A stretch of 64,000 bases of DNA from an uncultured Clostridia bacterium (GCA_934247935.1 CAKQKE010000001.1:62001-126000), one strand, 5' to 3'; shown: positions 9,307-17,692, counted from the stretch's first letter. The notes: a model not told the origin generated them from the sequence alone. Numbers and translations: made by a program.

Positions 9307-10359
9307 ATGCGTGTTCTTGCGGATTTAAACCTTGAAGAATTAAAAAATTTAATGCAAGAATCAGACGAAAAGTCTTTTCACGCATTGCAGATATACAAAA
9401 ACGTTCAATCGGGCAAATCCATCTCTGAAATGACCGATATATCCAAGGCTTTGCGCGAAAAACTTTTAAGCGACTTTTGCGATACGCCTTGCGAAGTTAT
9501 CGAGACGAAAAAGTCAAAAGACGGAACCGAAAAATACTTAATCAGACTCCACGACGGCAACGTTATCGAAAGCGTATTTATGACTTATAAATACGGCAAC
9601 ACGCAGTGCATTTCCACTCAGGTCGGTTGCCGAATGGGTTGCGCGTTTTGCGCCTCGGGCATCGGCGGACTCGTGCGAAATATGACTTCGGGCGAAATTT
9701 TAAGCGAAGTTGCGGTGGTAAACAGGCTTCACGGCGGCACTTTGGACAAACGCAGCGTGACCAATATCGTGCTTATGGGCAGCGGCGAACCGCTCGATAA
9801 TTACGACAACGTAGTCAGGTTTTTAAAAAACGTAAGCGCGAAAGAGGGGCTTAACATAAGCCAGCGCAACATAAGTTTGTCTACGTGCGGACTTGTTCCG
9901 CAAATGCTTCGCCTTGCCGACGAGGGAGTTTCGGTAAACTTGACGGTTTCTCTCCACAACGCTTTCGACGAGGGCAGAAAACAACTTATGCCAATCGCAA
10001 AAAAATATAAAATATCTGAAATTTTAGACGCTTGCAGTCATTATTTCGACAAAACGGGCAGGAGATATATTTTCGAGTATTCGCTTGTAAAGGGCAAAAA
10101 CGACGGCGAGAAGGACGCCGAGCAACTCATTAAAATATTAAAAGGCAGACCGTGCCACGTCAATTTGATAAGGTTAAACGAGGTTAAAGAAAAGCACTTG
10201 CTCGCCACGAGCGACAAATCGGCTTACGCCTTTGCGAAACTTTTAAACGACGGCGGCATTTCGGCAACGGTAAGAAGACAACTCGGCAACGACATCGACG
10301 GCGCGTGCGGTCAACTTCGCAGAAAGTATATAAACGGCAAGGAGGAAGACTCTCATTAA
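9307..10359 (+). CDS. rlmN: Dual-specificity 23S rRNA/tRNA adenine-C2 methyltransferase RlmN
   Basis: 350 residues. This radical SAM enzyme makes m2A2503 in 23S rRNA and m2A37 in tRNA. The cluster motif CxxxCxxC is GCRMGCAFC (C108, C112, C115). The mechanistic C-terminal cysteine lies in DIDGACGQL. The GSGEPLDNYDNV block and VSLHNAFDEGR are typical. GAGGAGG precedes the ATG. The gene's stop TAA overlaps the start proposed for rsgA. Confidence 0.97.
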   Translation: MRVLADLNLEELKNLMQESDEKSFHALQIYKNVQSGKSISEMTDISKALREKLLSDFCDTPCEVIETKKSKDGTEKYLIRLHDGNVIESVFMTYKYGNTQCISTQVGCRMGCAFCASGIGGLVRNMTSGEILSEVAVVNRLHGGTLDKRSVTNIVLMGSGEPLDNYDNVVRFLKNVSAKEGLNISQRNISLSTCGLVPQMLRLADEGVSVNLTVSLHNAFDEGRKQLMPIAKKYKISEILDACSHYFDKTGRRYIFEYSLVKGKNDGEKDAEQLIKILKGRPCHVNLIRLNEVKEKHLLATSDKSAYAFAKLLNDGGISATVRRQLGNDIDGACGQLRRKYINGKEEDSH

Positions 10360-11203
10360 AGGACAAATAATTAAAGTTCATTCGGGCAGATATTTCGTCT
10401 CGATAGAGGACGGAAATATCGTCGAGTGCATACCTCGAGGGGTGCTTAAAATCAAAGCAGACGGAATAATTTTGGGCGACTTTGTCGAAATCGATGAAAA
10501 AAGCGGGGTAATTACCGAAGTTTTCGATAGAAAATCGCGGTTTATTCGCCCCAATATCGCCAACGTCGATTGCATAAACGTGGTGATATCTTATTCCCCA
10601 AAGCCCGATTTCGTTGCCGTCGACAAACTTATCGTCGCGTGCGTAAAGGCTGGCGCAAAGTTTATAATCACGCTCAATAAAGGCGAAACCGACAGCAAAC
10701 TTTTCGATAAAATTCAAGAGGAATACTCGGGTATTGCCGACGGAGTTTTCCTCACTTCGTGCAAAACGGGTGAGGGAATAGACAAGTTAAAAGAGTATTT
10801 AAAGGGTAAACTCGTCGCGTTTGCGGGTCAGTCGGCGGTGGGTAAAACCTCGCTTATCAACGCAATCAGCGGACTCAATTTAAAGACGGGAGACCTTTCT
10901 AAAAAAACCGAACGCGGCAAGCAAACCACGACGGTTTCGCAAATTATTTCCTGCGCCGATTTCGAAATCGCCGACACCCCCGGTTTCAGTATAATAAAAA
11001 ACGAGATAAAACCAGAAGAACTCACGTTGTTTTATCCCGAATTTATTGACCCTTCAAAGCAGTGTTATTACAGGGGTTGCGTGCATATCAACGAACCCGA
11101 CTGTTGCGTGAAAGAATACCTTTCCGAGGGCAAAATTCCCAAGGGAAGATACGACAGATATATTGAAATTTATAAAGAACTTAAAGAGGCTAAACGAGTA
11201 TGA
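10355..11203 (+). CDS. rsgA: Ribosome small-subunit GTPase RsgA, apparent ATT start
   Basis: 282 residues when started at ATT 10355. The family N-terminus (here I-K-G-Q-I-I-K-V-H-S-G-R-Y-F) is encoded upstream of the first GTG at 10442, and no ATG, GTG or TTG exists in frame between. GGAGG at 10341-10345 sits 9 bases before the ATT, which overlaps the rlmN stop (ATTAA). The protein has an OB fold, then a circularly permuted GTPase domain in the order G4 LNKGE, G5 TSCKTGEG, G1 GQSAVGKTS, G3 DTPGF, and a C-terminal zinc knuckle (CYYRGCVHINEPDC). RsgA matures the 30S subunit. A sequencing error for ATG is possible. Confidence 0.9.
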   Translation: MKGQIIKVHSGRYFVSIEDGNIVECIPRGVLKIKADGIILGDFVEIDEKSGVITEVFDRKSRFIRPNIANVDCINVVISYSPKPDFVAVDKLIVACVKAGAKFIITLNKGETDSKLFDKIQEEYSGIADGVFLTSCKTGEGIDKLKEYLKGKLVAFAGQSAVGKTSLINAISGLNLKTGDLSKKTERGKQTTTVSQIISCADFEIADTPGFSIIKNEIKPEELTLFYPEFIDPSKQCYYRGCVHINEPDCCVKEYLSEGKIPKGRYDRYIEIYKELKEAKRV

Positions 11204-11856
11204 AAAAAACTTATATCGCTCCGTCTATTTTATCGGCTGATTTTGCCGAAATGGGCAAGGAAGTGCAAAATATCGAAAAATGCGGCGCAGATTTAATTCA
11301 TTGCGACGTAATGGACGGCGTGTTTGTGCCTAATATTACTTTCGGCATAAAAATGGTGGCGGATTTAAGAAAGAGAACGAACCTTCCCTTAGATTGCCAT
11401 TTGATGATTATAAACCCCGAAAAATACGTCGAAGACTTTAAAAAGGCGGGTGCGGATTATATCACGGTGCATTACGAGGCGTGCAAAGAAAACACCGCCG
11501 AAGTGCTTAAAAAAATTTCATCAATGGGCGTAAAATGCGGCGTTGTAATCAATCCCGACACTTCCGCCGACAAAATCATAGACTTGTTGCCCCTTTGCGA
11601 TATGGTGCTTGTAATGAGCGTTTTCCCCGGTTTCGGCGGGCAAAGTTTTATCGAAAGTTCGCTTGACAACGTAAGAAAAATCAAGCAAGAGTTAAAAAAT
11701 ATCGACAAACAAATTCTTATCGAAATCGACGGCGGCATCAACGAAAAAACGGCAAAACTCGCAAAAGAGGCGGGCGCAGACGTGCTTGTTGCCGGCAATT
11801 CGGTGTTTTCTTCGCCAGACCGCGCGGCAATGATTGAAAAATTGAGAAACGCATAA
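11200..11856 (+). CDS. rpe: Ribulose-phosphate 3-epimerase
   Basis: 218 residues forming a TIM barrel. It interconverts ribulose-5-phosphate and xylulose-5-phosphate in the pentose phosphate pathway. Family blocks are APSILSADFAEMG, HCDVMDGVFVPNITFG, LDCHLMI, MSVFPGFGGQSFI and IEIDGGINEKTA, which together supply the metal-ligand His and Asp residues. Its ATG overlaps the rsgA stop (ATGA), so it is the last gene of the priA-to-rpe run. A hairpin terminator follows at 11912. Confidence 0.97.
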   Translation: MKKTYIAPSILSADFAEMGKEVQNIEKCGADLIHCDVMDGVFVPNITFGIKMVADLRKRTNLPLDCHLMIINPEKYVEDFKKAGADYITVHYEACKENTAEVLKKISSMGVKCGVVINPDTSADKIIDLLPLCDMVLVMSVFPGFGGQSFIESSLDNVRKIKQELKNIDKQILIEIDGGINEKTAKLAKEAGADVLVAGNSVFSSPDRAAMIEKLRNA

Positions 11857-11911
11857 AAGCAGATAACAGCATATAAAATCGATAATTTATTATAAAAAAT
11901 TCACTTAAATA

Positions 11912-11950
11912 AAAAAGGTTTCGCCAAAATAAAAAGCGAAACCTTTTTGC
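11912..11950 (+). terminator. Terminator after rpe, first of a near-identical pair
   Basis: The 13-bp perfect stem AAAAAGGTTTCGC (11912-11924) / GCGAAACCTTTTT (11936-11948) has an A-rich loop. Its A-run and T-run could serve both strands, so it may also end the minus-strand regulator gene. The same stem recurs at 12737-12772. Confidence 0.85.
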
Positions 11951-11971
11951 GTTTTAAAATATTAAAAGTTT

Positions 11972-12169
11972 TTATTTCCTGTCAAACAAATCGTCGAGCG
12001 AAACGTCGTAAAAATCGGCAATTTTTATCAGCGTTTCATAATCGGGGCGTACTTTATCGTTTTCATATCTCGTGTAATTTACCCTTGAAATTCCCAATAA
12101 ATCTGAAAGCATTTCTTGCGTTAAATTTTGTTGAATACGCAATTCTTTTAATTTTTTTCCTATATTCAT
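11972..12169 (-). CDS. Small Cro/C1 (XRE) family transcriptional regulator
   Basis: 65 residues from the Met at 12169, which begins MNIGKKLKELR. An upstream extension to 12340 would run through the operators and add an unrelated hydrophobic segment. The protein is a single helix-turn-helix domain with NLTQEMLSDLLGISRVNYTRYEND, and ends DFYDVSLDDLFDRK, typical of stand-alone XRE proteins. No good ribosome binding site was seen, so it may be leaderless. It is divergent from the membrane protein at 12279, with two inverted operators between. I infer that it represses its neighbour and probably itself. Confidence 0.85.
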   Translation of the reverse strand: MNIGKKLKELRIQQNLTQEMLSDLLGISRVNYTRYENDKVRPDYETLIKIADFYDVSLDDLFDRK

Positions 12170-12170
12170 A

Positions 12171-12199
12171 TTGACATTGTACATTATTTGTACTAAACT
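12171..12199 (+). promoter_or_regulatory. Promoter for the small membrane protein, overlapping operator 1
   Basis: TTGACA (12171-12176), a 17-base spacer and TAAACT (12194-12199). The spacer is almost entirely the operator at 12178-12194, so a bound regulator would block this promoter. Confidence 0.55.
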
Positions 12200-12225
12200 A
12201 TGTATAAAAGTACAAAATATGTACA
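12178..12225. promoter_or_regulatory. Pair of inverted 17-bp operators for the XRE regulator
   Basis: TGTACATTATTTGTACT (12178-12194) and AGTACAAAATATGTACA (12209-12225) are inverted copies of one 17-base motif, differing only at two central positions. Each contains the palindrome TGTACA at one end and GTAC near the other. They occupy the divergent region between the regulator and the membrane protein gene. Binding by that regulator is inference. Confidence 0.7.
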
Positions 12226-12278
12226 TTAGTAAACCGCAAAACAAAAATATTAATCGGTTTTCTAAAAGGAGGATAAAA

Positions 12279-12671
12279 ATGTTTGACCAAATAGGGCAAA
12301 GAATCAAAACTTTGGCAGTAGTTATAACCGTAATCGGCATGATTGTTTCGGTGATTGCGGGGTGTGATTACATATTTAACAAATCAAGACGCATTTACGG
12401 GTTAATCATAATCGTCGGCGGCATAATCGCTTCCTGGGCAAGTACGTTTATATTGTACGGTTTCGGCGAAATTATAGACAAACTTTGCGATATATCTCAA
12501 TCGCTTAACGAACAAAAGATATTGGCTGTCGCAAAAGAAGCCGAAAACATCGACAATATCGACAAACAAGCGGTAAAAAATTTGGCAAGCGGAGTAATTT
12601 ATTCGATTATAGAAGAAAACGCCGAAGAAGAAAACGCCGAAGAAGAAAACAAGCAAGAAAACGCCGATTAA
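12279..12671 (+). CDS. Small two-helix membrane protein of unknown function
   Basis: 130 residues, not assigned to a family. The ATG at 12279 is chosen because AAAGGAGG (about 12267-12273) precedes it. An open frame back to 12171 would cross the promoter and operators. Two hydrophobic segments are visible (about 12-32 and 40-62). A charged cytoplasmic-looking helix follows, and the tail repeats EENAEEENAEEEN. The divergent XRE gene and its operators suggest repression under normal conditions. It could be a membrane-stress or toxin-like protein, but the sequence alone does not show this. Confidence 0.75.
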   Translation: MFDQIGQRIKTLAVVITVIGMIVSVIAGCDYIFNKSRRIYGLIIIVGGIIASWASTFILYGFGEIIDKLCDISQSLNEQKILAVAKEAENIDNIDKQAVKNLASGVIYSIIEENAEEENAEEENKQENAD

Positions 12672-12736
12672 ATTTTTACGCGCAAGCAAAACAGCAAAAC
12701 GGCGTTAAACAATAGAATTACAAACTTAAATAATTA

Positions 12737-12774
12737 AAAAAGGTTTCGCCAAATAAAAAGCGAAACCTTTTTGC
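12737..12774 (+). terminator. Terminator after the membrane protein gene, second of the pair
   Basis: AAAAAGGTTTCGC (12737-12749) pairs with GCGAAACCTTTTT (12760-12772). The stem is identical to the one at 11912-11948, and the loop differs by one base. The sequence just upstream also resembles that of the first copy (CTTAAAT). Confidence 0.85.
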
Positions 12775-12977
12775 TCAACAAACAAGTATTTAATAATCCT
12801 TTTCCGTCAACAATAATAGCATACGTTTCTATATCACGGATATTTACGCGCGTTTTGTCGCGCTATATAAAAACGCCAAAAAAAATAAAAACCCAAAGCC
12901 GCACACAAAATCCAAAAGATTCCAACAAAAGTCCCGAAAGAGACCGAAACAATAAATTCAAAAGCCTGAAAAAGCAA

Positions 12978-13006
12978 AAATAAAAGAGGTTACTTAAAGT
13001 AACCCC
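12978..13006 (-). terminator. Terminator of rpmB (minus strand)
   Basis: On the minus strand, GGTTACTTTAAGTAACC forms a tight hairpin followed by TCTTTTATTTTT. Confidence 0.75.
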
Positions 13007-13021
13007 GATTTATAAAGCAAA

Positions 13022-13213
13022 TTAAACTCTTGTAACTTTGTTTGCTTTAAGGCATTTAGTACAAACGTAAGCATATTCGGCAGAACCGTTTGCATTAGCA
13101 ACCCTGACTTTTTGTACGTTTGCGCTGTACAAACGAGGAGTTTTACGGTTACTGTGGCTTACTTTGTTGCCTGAAAGTCTACCTTTTCCACACACGCTGC
13201 ATACTCTGGACAT
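13022..13213 (-). CDS. rpmB: 50S ribosomal protein L28
   Basis: 63 residues from the ATG at 13213, preceded on the minus strand by TGGAGGTG. An in-frame start at 13231 would overlap that site. The protein begins MSRVCSVCGKGRLSGNKVSHSN and contains CxxC pairs (CSVC and CTKC), so this is the zinc-binding form of L28. It is divergent from asp23, the same arrangement as rpmB and yloU in B. subtilis. Confidence 0.96.
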   Translation of the reverse strand: MSRVCSVCGKGRLSGNKVSHSNRKTPRLYSANVQKVRVANANGSAEYAYVCTKCLKANKVTRV

Positions 13214-13259
13214 AATTATTAACACCTCCAAACGGGATTATTTTCTATTTTACTGAACT

Positions 13260-13288
13260 ATTATAACAATTATTTTTTAAAAAAGCAA
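13260..13288 (-). promoter_or_regulatory. Sigma-A-type promoter for rpmB
   Basis: On the minus strand: TTGCTT (13288-13283), a 17-base spacer and a perfect TATAAT (13265-13260). Confidence 0.65.
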
Positions 13289-13357
13289 CAAAAATCGACC
13301 ACTTTTAAATAATTATCGTAAAAATAGTTCAAATATTAAAATGTCTATAAAAATCCC

Positions 13358-13386
13358 TTGCAAAATAATTGCGTTTATAGTAAAAT
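13358..13386 (+). promoter_or_regulatory. Sigma-A-type promoter for asp23-fakA
   Basis: TTGCAA (13358-13363), a 17-base spacer and TAAAAT (13381-13386), about 35 bases before the asp23 ATG. Confidence 0.6.
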
Positions 13387-13421
13387 GTTATATAGGAAAA
13401 AATCAGGAGGAGGGTACGCAA

Positions 13422-13772
13422 ATGTCTGTCAGTACGTCAAATGTTTACGGCAATATATCTATATCGAACAAAGCGATAGCACGGGTTGTAGGGCATTCGG
13501 CACTCGAATGTTACGGAATCGTCGAGACAGTATCCCGCCGTTTTTCCGATAGTTTATTGGAATTAATTAAAAAAGAAAAGATGGCAAAGGGCGTCAAAAT
13601 CACTACCTCGGGGGACAGAATTTACATCGACGTGTATGTAATTATCAAGTTTGGAGTCTCAATTTCAGCCGTTGCCGAATCTTTAAAACAGACGGTTAAA
13701 TACAATGTGGAAAAGTTTACAGGTATGATAGTAAACACCGTCAACGTTAATATTATGGGTGTTAAACTGTAA
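13422..13772 (+). CDS. Asp23/Gls24 family envelope stress protein (YloU-like)
   Basis: 116 residues. The ATG at 13422 follows AGGAGGAGGG, and earlier in-frame starts lack a ribosome binding site. The Asp23 fold is recognised from GNISISNKAIARVVGHSALECYGIVE and the late NVEKFTGMIVNTVNVNI segment. In Bacillota this protein accompanies the DAK2-domain kinase gene, and both are tied to envelope or lipid homeostasis. The gene is followed by that kinase after 54 bases. Confidence 0.93.
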   Translation: MSVSTSNVYGNISISNKAIARVVGHSALECYGIVETVSRRFSDSLLELIKKEKMAKGVKITTSGDRIYIDVYVIIKFGVSISAVAESLKQTVKYNVEKFTGMIVNTVNVNIMGVKL

Positions 13773-13826
13773 CACCTTTTTCGGCATGTTTTTTAATGCC
13801 GCCCAAAATAAGGAGATTTTAGTATA

Positions 13827-15458
13827 ATGAAGACGATAAATGCTGCAATGTTTACCAAAATGGTAATGGCTGCAGCAAAAATGCTCGATATAAATAAGGA
13901 AAAAATAAACGCACTCAACGTATTCCCCGTGCCTGACGGAGATACGGGTATAAATATGTCGCTTACAATGCAAAGCGCGGTTAAAGAACTTAAAAATTGC
14001 AAATCCAACCGCATGAACGACATTGCCGACGCGGTAAGTAAAGGCGCGTTGAGAGGCGCAAGAGGAAACTCCGGCGTTATTCTTTCGCAAGTTTTAAGCG
14101 GAATTTGCTCGGTTATAAGGGATTGTCAGACCGTCGACACAAAGACGTTGGCAAAGGCTCTTAAAAATGCAACTGCGGTTGCTTACAGCGCGGTATCCAA
14201 GCCCAAGGAAGGCACGATTCTGACGGTATCGAGAATGATATCGGAAAAGGCTCAGGAATCTTACAGGGGAAAAACCATAGAAGAATTTTTCGCCATCATT
14301 ATCGAAGCGGGTCAAGCCGCACTCGAAATGACGCCGCAACTTCTTCCCGTACTTAAAAAGGCGGGCGTAGTGGACTCCGGCGGTATGGGTCTTATGACCG
14401 TATACAGGGGCATGAACAAAGCCATTCTGGGCGAAGAAATCGAGGGCGAAGTTTCCGCCGACGTCGAGACCAAACCCGAAAAGGCAGAGATATCCGACCA
14501 TGCCGACATATTAAATTTGGGTGAGATAGAATTCGGCTATTGTACTGAATTTTTCATTATTAACCTCAAGAAAAAAACCACTGTTGCGGCGATAGATAAA
14601 TTGAGAGAATATCTCATGTCTATAGGCGACAGCGTAATCGTAGTGGGCGATTTGTCGTTTGTAAAAGTACACGTTCACACCAACAACCCGGGTCTCGCGC
14701 TTACAAAGGCGTTGGAACTCGGCGAAGTCGATAAAATCAAAATCGAAAACATGCTTGAAGAAAACCGCGAACTCATCAGAAAGTACGAGGCTGAGAAAAA
14801 ACCGATGGGCATGCTTGCAATCAGCCAAGGCGATGGATTAAGTGCGATTTTCAAAGATTTGCTTGTCGACAGCGTTGTCGAGGGCGGTCAGACTATGAAT
14901 CCGAGTGCTTCGGACATTGCCGATGCGGTTTGTAAAATCAATGCGGACAATATTTTCGTTTTCCCCAACAACACCAACATAATTCTGGCGGCAGAACAAG
15001 CAAAATCGCTTGTCGAGGGTAAAAAAATACACGTAATACCCACCAAAAACGTGCCGCAAGGCTTCTCGTCGGCACTTGCGTTCAATCCCGAGGCAACTGT
15101 TGACGAAAACTTAATGAATATGCTGCACGCAATCGACAACGTAACTACGGCATCGGTGACGTATTCTATCAAGACCACCAAAATGGACAGAATGAGCCTT
15201 AAAGAGGGCGATATTTTGGGTCTTGACAACAAAAAAATACTTGCAAAAGGCTCTTCCGTACCCGAAGTAACCAAAAAACTTGTTTCCAAACTCGTAAATT
15301 CTACGCACAGCATCATCAATCTTTATTACGGAAACGGTATTACGGAAGAAGAGGCAACCGCTTTGGCCGACGAAATAGCCGAGGACTATCCCGACTGCGA
15401 CGTGCAGGCGATTTACGGCGGTCAACCGATTTATTATTATATCATCTCGATTGAATAA
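13827..15458 (+). CDS. fakA: DAK2-domain fatty-acid kinase FakA-like (YloV)
   Basis: 543 residues. The N-terminal DhaL/DAK2 ATP-binding domain (about 1-200) carries NVFPVPDGDTGINMS, with D37 and D39 as expected magnesium ligands, and GARGNSGVILSQ. The middle and C-terminal parts resemble other FakA proteins (VHVHTNNPG, IFVFPNNTN, GGQPIYYYI). FakA phosphorylates exogenous fatty acids carried by FakB (DegV family). Its position after asp23 and before recG matches yloUV-recG of Bacillus. A second paralogue lies at 41126, next to a degV gene. Confidence 0.92.
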   Translation: MKTINAAMFTKMVMAAAKMLDINKEKINALNVFPVPDGDTGINMSLTMQSAVKELKNCKSNRMNDIADAVSKGALRGARGNSGVILSQVLSGICSVIRDCQTVDTKTLAKALKNATAVAYSAVSKPKEGTILTVSRMISEKAQESYRGKTIEEFFAIIIEAGQAALEMTPQLLPVLKKAGVVDSGGMGLMTVYRGMNKAILGEEIEGEVSADVETKPEKAEISDHADILNLGEIEFGYCTEFFIINLKKKTTVAAIDKLREYLMSIGDSVIVVGDLSFVKVHVHTNNPGLALTKALELGEVDKIKIENMLEENRELIRKYEAEKKPMGMLAISQGDGLSAIFKDLLVDSVVEGGQTMNPSASDIADAVCKINADNIFVFPNNTNIILAAEQAKSLVEGKKIHVIPTKNVPQGFSSALAFNPEATVDENLMNMLHAIDNVTTASVTYSIKTTKMDRMSLKEGDILGLDNKKILAKGSSVPEVTKKLVSKLVNSTHSIINLYYGNGITEEEATALADEIAEDYPDCDVQAIYGGQPIYYYIISIE

Positions 15459-15484
15459 TACTCACTTTTTAATCATGACGACTC

Positions 15485-15517
15485 AAGAGGAAAACAAAAG
15501 CGGTTTTCCTCTTTTTT
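15485..15517 (+). terminator. Terminator between fakA and recG
   Basis: An 11-bp perfect stem, AAGAGGAAAAC (15485-15495) and GTTTTCCTCTT (15503-15513), followed by T residues. It lies only about 30 bases before the recG start, so recG depends on read-through or on its own weak promoter. Confidence 0.85.
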
Positions 15518-15547
15518 ACTACATATTACTTGATTGCGGAGGTAAAA

Positions 15548-17560
15548 ATGGACTTAAAATATATTAAAGGAATAAGCGATAAAAGGGCGCAGGATCTTAA
15601 AAAGTCGGGCATTTTTACCGCGGAAGATCTTGCAAATTATTTCCCGCGAAATTATCTCGACATGACGCATATCAAGCCGCTTGACGAATGTTATCACAAC
15701 GACATGGTGCTTACGCCCGCATACGTAATATCCGTTCCGCACACCTTCGTTTCGTCCAGAAAGACGAGATATATTAAAGTTTTATGCAGGCAAAATGACT
15801 TGGTTTTTACGGTATTATGGTTTAATCAGCCTTATGTTTTGAATAAACTTAAAGAGGGCAACGAATACTTGTTTTACGGCAGAGTGCGCAACTCTGTATC
15901 GGCGGTGTCGCTTGTAAATCCTTCGTTTGAAGAGATAAACAGCGTAAAAAAATTAAAGGGTATAGTCCCCGTTTATTCGGTAAAATCGACCCTTCCTCAA
16001 TCGGTAATGCGAAACGCCGTACTTTCCGCCGCCGAGAAACTTCCGCTTTTATCTTTCATTCCCGATAAAATCGCCTTATCTCACTCGCTTTCAAGCCTTA
16101 AAGAGGCATATTTAGAAGTGCATAATCCTCACGATTTCGACCTTTTACGAAAAGCGTCCGACAGAATAGCAACAGAAGAATATTTCTTGCTTATTTCGGC
16201 TTTTAAAATAATAAAAGGCGACAGTAAGCAACCGCGTATAAACGCTTATACGACTTCTGCACGCGATACCGTGGCGTTTACTCAAAGGTTTCCTTTCGAG
16301 TTTACCCAAGGTCAAAAGGATGCCGTAAACGACATTTTCGCCGACATGACGAGCGGAATAGTAATGAACAGACTTTTGCAAGGCGACGTAGGCAGCGGAA
16401 AAACCGCAGTTGCGCTCACGGCAATGTACGTTTGCGTGTCGTCGGGCTATCAAAGCGTGTTTCTCGCCCCCACCGAGGTGCTTGCAAGACAAAATTACGA
16501 ATTGGTAAAAAGGTACTTTCCCGAATACGGAATAGTGTTTTTAAGCGGCAGTATGACCGCCAAAGAAAAAAAAGAGATTAAAGACAAAATAAAAAGAGGC
16601 GAGGCGTCGGTAGTAGTCGGCACGCACGCCATACTCGAGTCAAACGTAGAGTTTCGCTGTTTAAATTTATGCGTTTGCGACGAACAGCACCGTTTCGGCG
16701 TGTCTCAACGCAGTGCTCTTTTGTCAAAGGGCGGCATGCCCGACCTTCTGGTTATGTCCGCAACGCCAATTCCAAGGACGTTATCGCTTATTTTTTACGG
16801 CGATCTGGATATTTCGGTTATAAAGGACAAACCCAAAAACAGAAAACCCATAAAGACCAATTTAGTGCCGCAAAAAAAATACGAAGACATGCTCGGTTTT
16901 ATAAAAAACGCCATAAAACAAGGCAGGCAAGCATATTTTGTTTGTCCCAAAATCGATGGTGACGAAGAGGGAACTATCATGAGCGTAACCGAACTTTTCG
17001 AGCAGTTGCAAAATACGATGATAGGGTGTAATATTGCTTTACTTCACGGCAAAATGAAAGATAAAGACAAAAACGACGTTATGCTGAGGTTTAAAAACGG
17101 CGAAATCGACGCGATAGTCAGCACGACGGTAATAGAAGTAGGCGTGGACGTGCCCAATGCGACGGTAATGGTGATTTACAATGCGGAAAGGTTCGGGCTT
17201 TCTCAACTACATCAACTTCGCGGAAGAGTTGGCAGGTCAGACCTCGACAGTTATTGTTTTTTACTTTCGGGTAACGAGACCGACGTTTCAAAAGAAAGAC
17301 TTACCGTAATGTGTAAAAGCAACGACGGTTTCGAGATTGCCGAGTACGATTACGAACTCCGCGGTGGCGGCGATTTCATGGGTACGCGCCAAAGCGGGAA
17401 ATTCATCACTTCTTTGGGTGCTTTAAGGTACGGTACAAACGCCGTTTTCGAGGCGAAACGCATTTCCGACGAGGTGTTCGCATCGAATTCCGACCTTACC
17501 GCAATACGTAAAAAAGCAATGGAAAAGTACGAGCAATTAAAGGACGTTTCTTTAAACTGA
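15548..17560 (+). CDS. recG: ATP-dependent DNA helicase RecG
   Basis: 670 residues. RecG remodels stalled forks and branched DNA. The ATG at 15548 follows TGCGGAGGT and gives MDLKYIKGISDKRAQDL; the in-frame ATT at 15530 is upstream of that site. The N-terminal wedge/OB domain (about 1-240) precedes the helicase core with LLQGDVGSGKTAVAL (Walker A), DEQHRFG (DExH), MSATPIPRT, LHQLRGRVGRSD and the C-terminal G-G-D-F-M-G-T-R-Q-S-G motif. Confidence 0.97.
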   Translation: MDLKYIKGISDKRAQDLKKSGIFTAEDLANYFPRNYLDMTHIKPLDECYHNDMVLTPAYVISVPHTFVSSRKTRYIKVLCRQNDLVFTVLWFNQPYVLNKLKEGNEYLFYGRVRNSVSAVSLVNPSFEEINSVKKLKGIVPVYSVKSTLPQSVMRNAVLSAAEKLPLLSFIPDKIALSHSLSSLKEAYLEVHNPHDFDLLRKASDRIATEEYFLLISAFKIIKGDSKQPRINAYTTSARDTVAFTQRFPFEFTQGQKDAVNDIFADMTSGIVMNRLLQGDVGSGKTAVALTAMYVCVSSGYQSVFLAPTEVLARQNYELVKRYFPEYGIVFLSGSMTAKEKKEIKDKIKRGEASVVVGTHAILESNVEFRCLNLCVCDEQHRFGVSQRSALLSKGGMPDLLVMSATPIPRTLSLIFYGDLDISVIKDKPKNRKPIKTNLVPQKKYEDMLGFIKNAIKQGRQAYFVCPKIDGDEEGTIMSVTELFEQLQNTMIGCNIALLHGKMKDKDKNDVMLRFKNGEIDAIVSTTVIEVGVDVPNATVMVIYNAERFGLSQLHQLRGRVGRSDLDSYCFLLSGNETDVSKERLTVMCKSNDGFEIAEYDYELRGGGDFMGTRQSGKFITSLGALRYGTNAVFEAKRISDEVFASNSDLTAIRKKAMEKYEQLKDVSLN

Positions 17561-17617
17561 TAAGTCAAAAATACGACAATTTACCTATAAAAATACACAA
17601 AAATCAAAACAAAAAGC

Positions 17618-17656
17618 AAAGGCAAGCGGTTTACATTATTCCCCGTTTGCCTTTTA
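17618..17656. terminator. Bidirectional terminator between recG and dapB
   Basis: AAAGGCAAGCGG (17618-17629) pairs with CCGTTTGCCTTT (17643-17654) with one G-T wobble. The A-run on one side and T-run on the other fit termination of both converging genes. Confidence 0.75.
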
Positions 17657-17692
17657 AAATTATTGCTTGATTTGCGGTTTAAAACATTTGAT

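Larger units (their letters stand above)
12672..13021. other. Gap between the membrane protein gene and rpmB
   Basis: It holds two hairpins: the duplicated terminator (12737-12772) and the rpmB terminator (about 12989-13005). An open frame at 12771-12983 is Lys/Ser/Asn-rich with no ribosome binding site, and is not considered a gene. Confidence 0.5.

Noticed and set aside
12171..12278. Longer N-terminus for the small membrane protein
   Set aside because: The extension would cross the promoter and both operators. The strong AAAGGAGG site fixes the start at 12279.
12771..12983. 70-residue plus-strand open frame after the duplicated terminator
   Set aside because: It is rich in Lys, Ser, Asn and Pro, has no ribosome binding site, starts within the terminator tail, and matches no family seen here.
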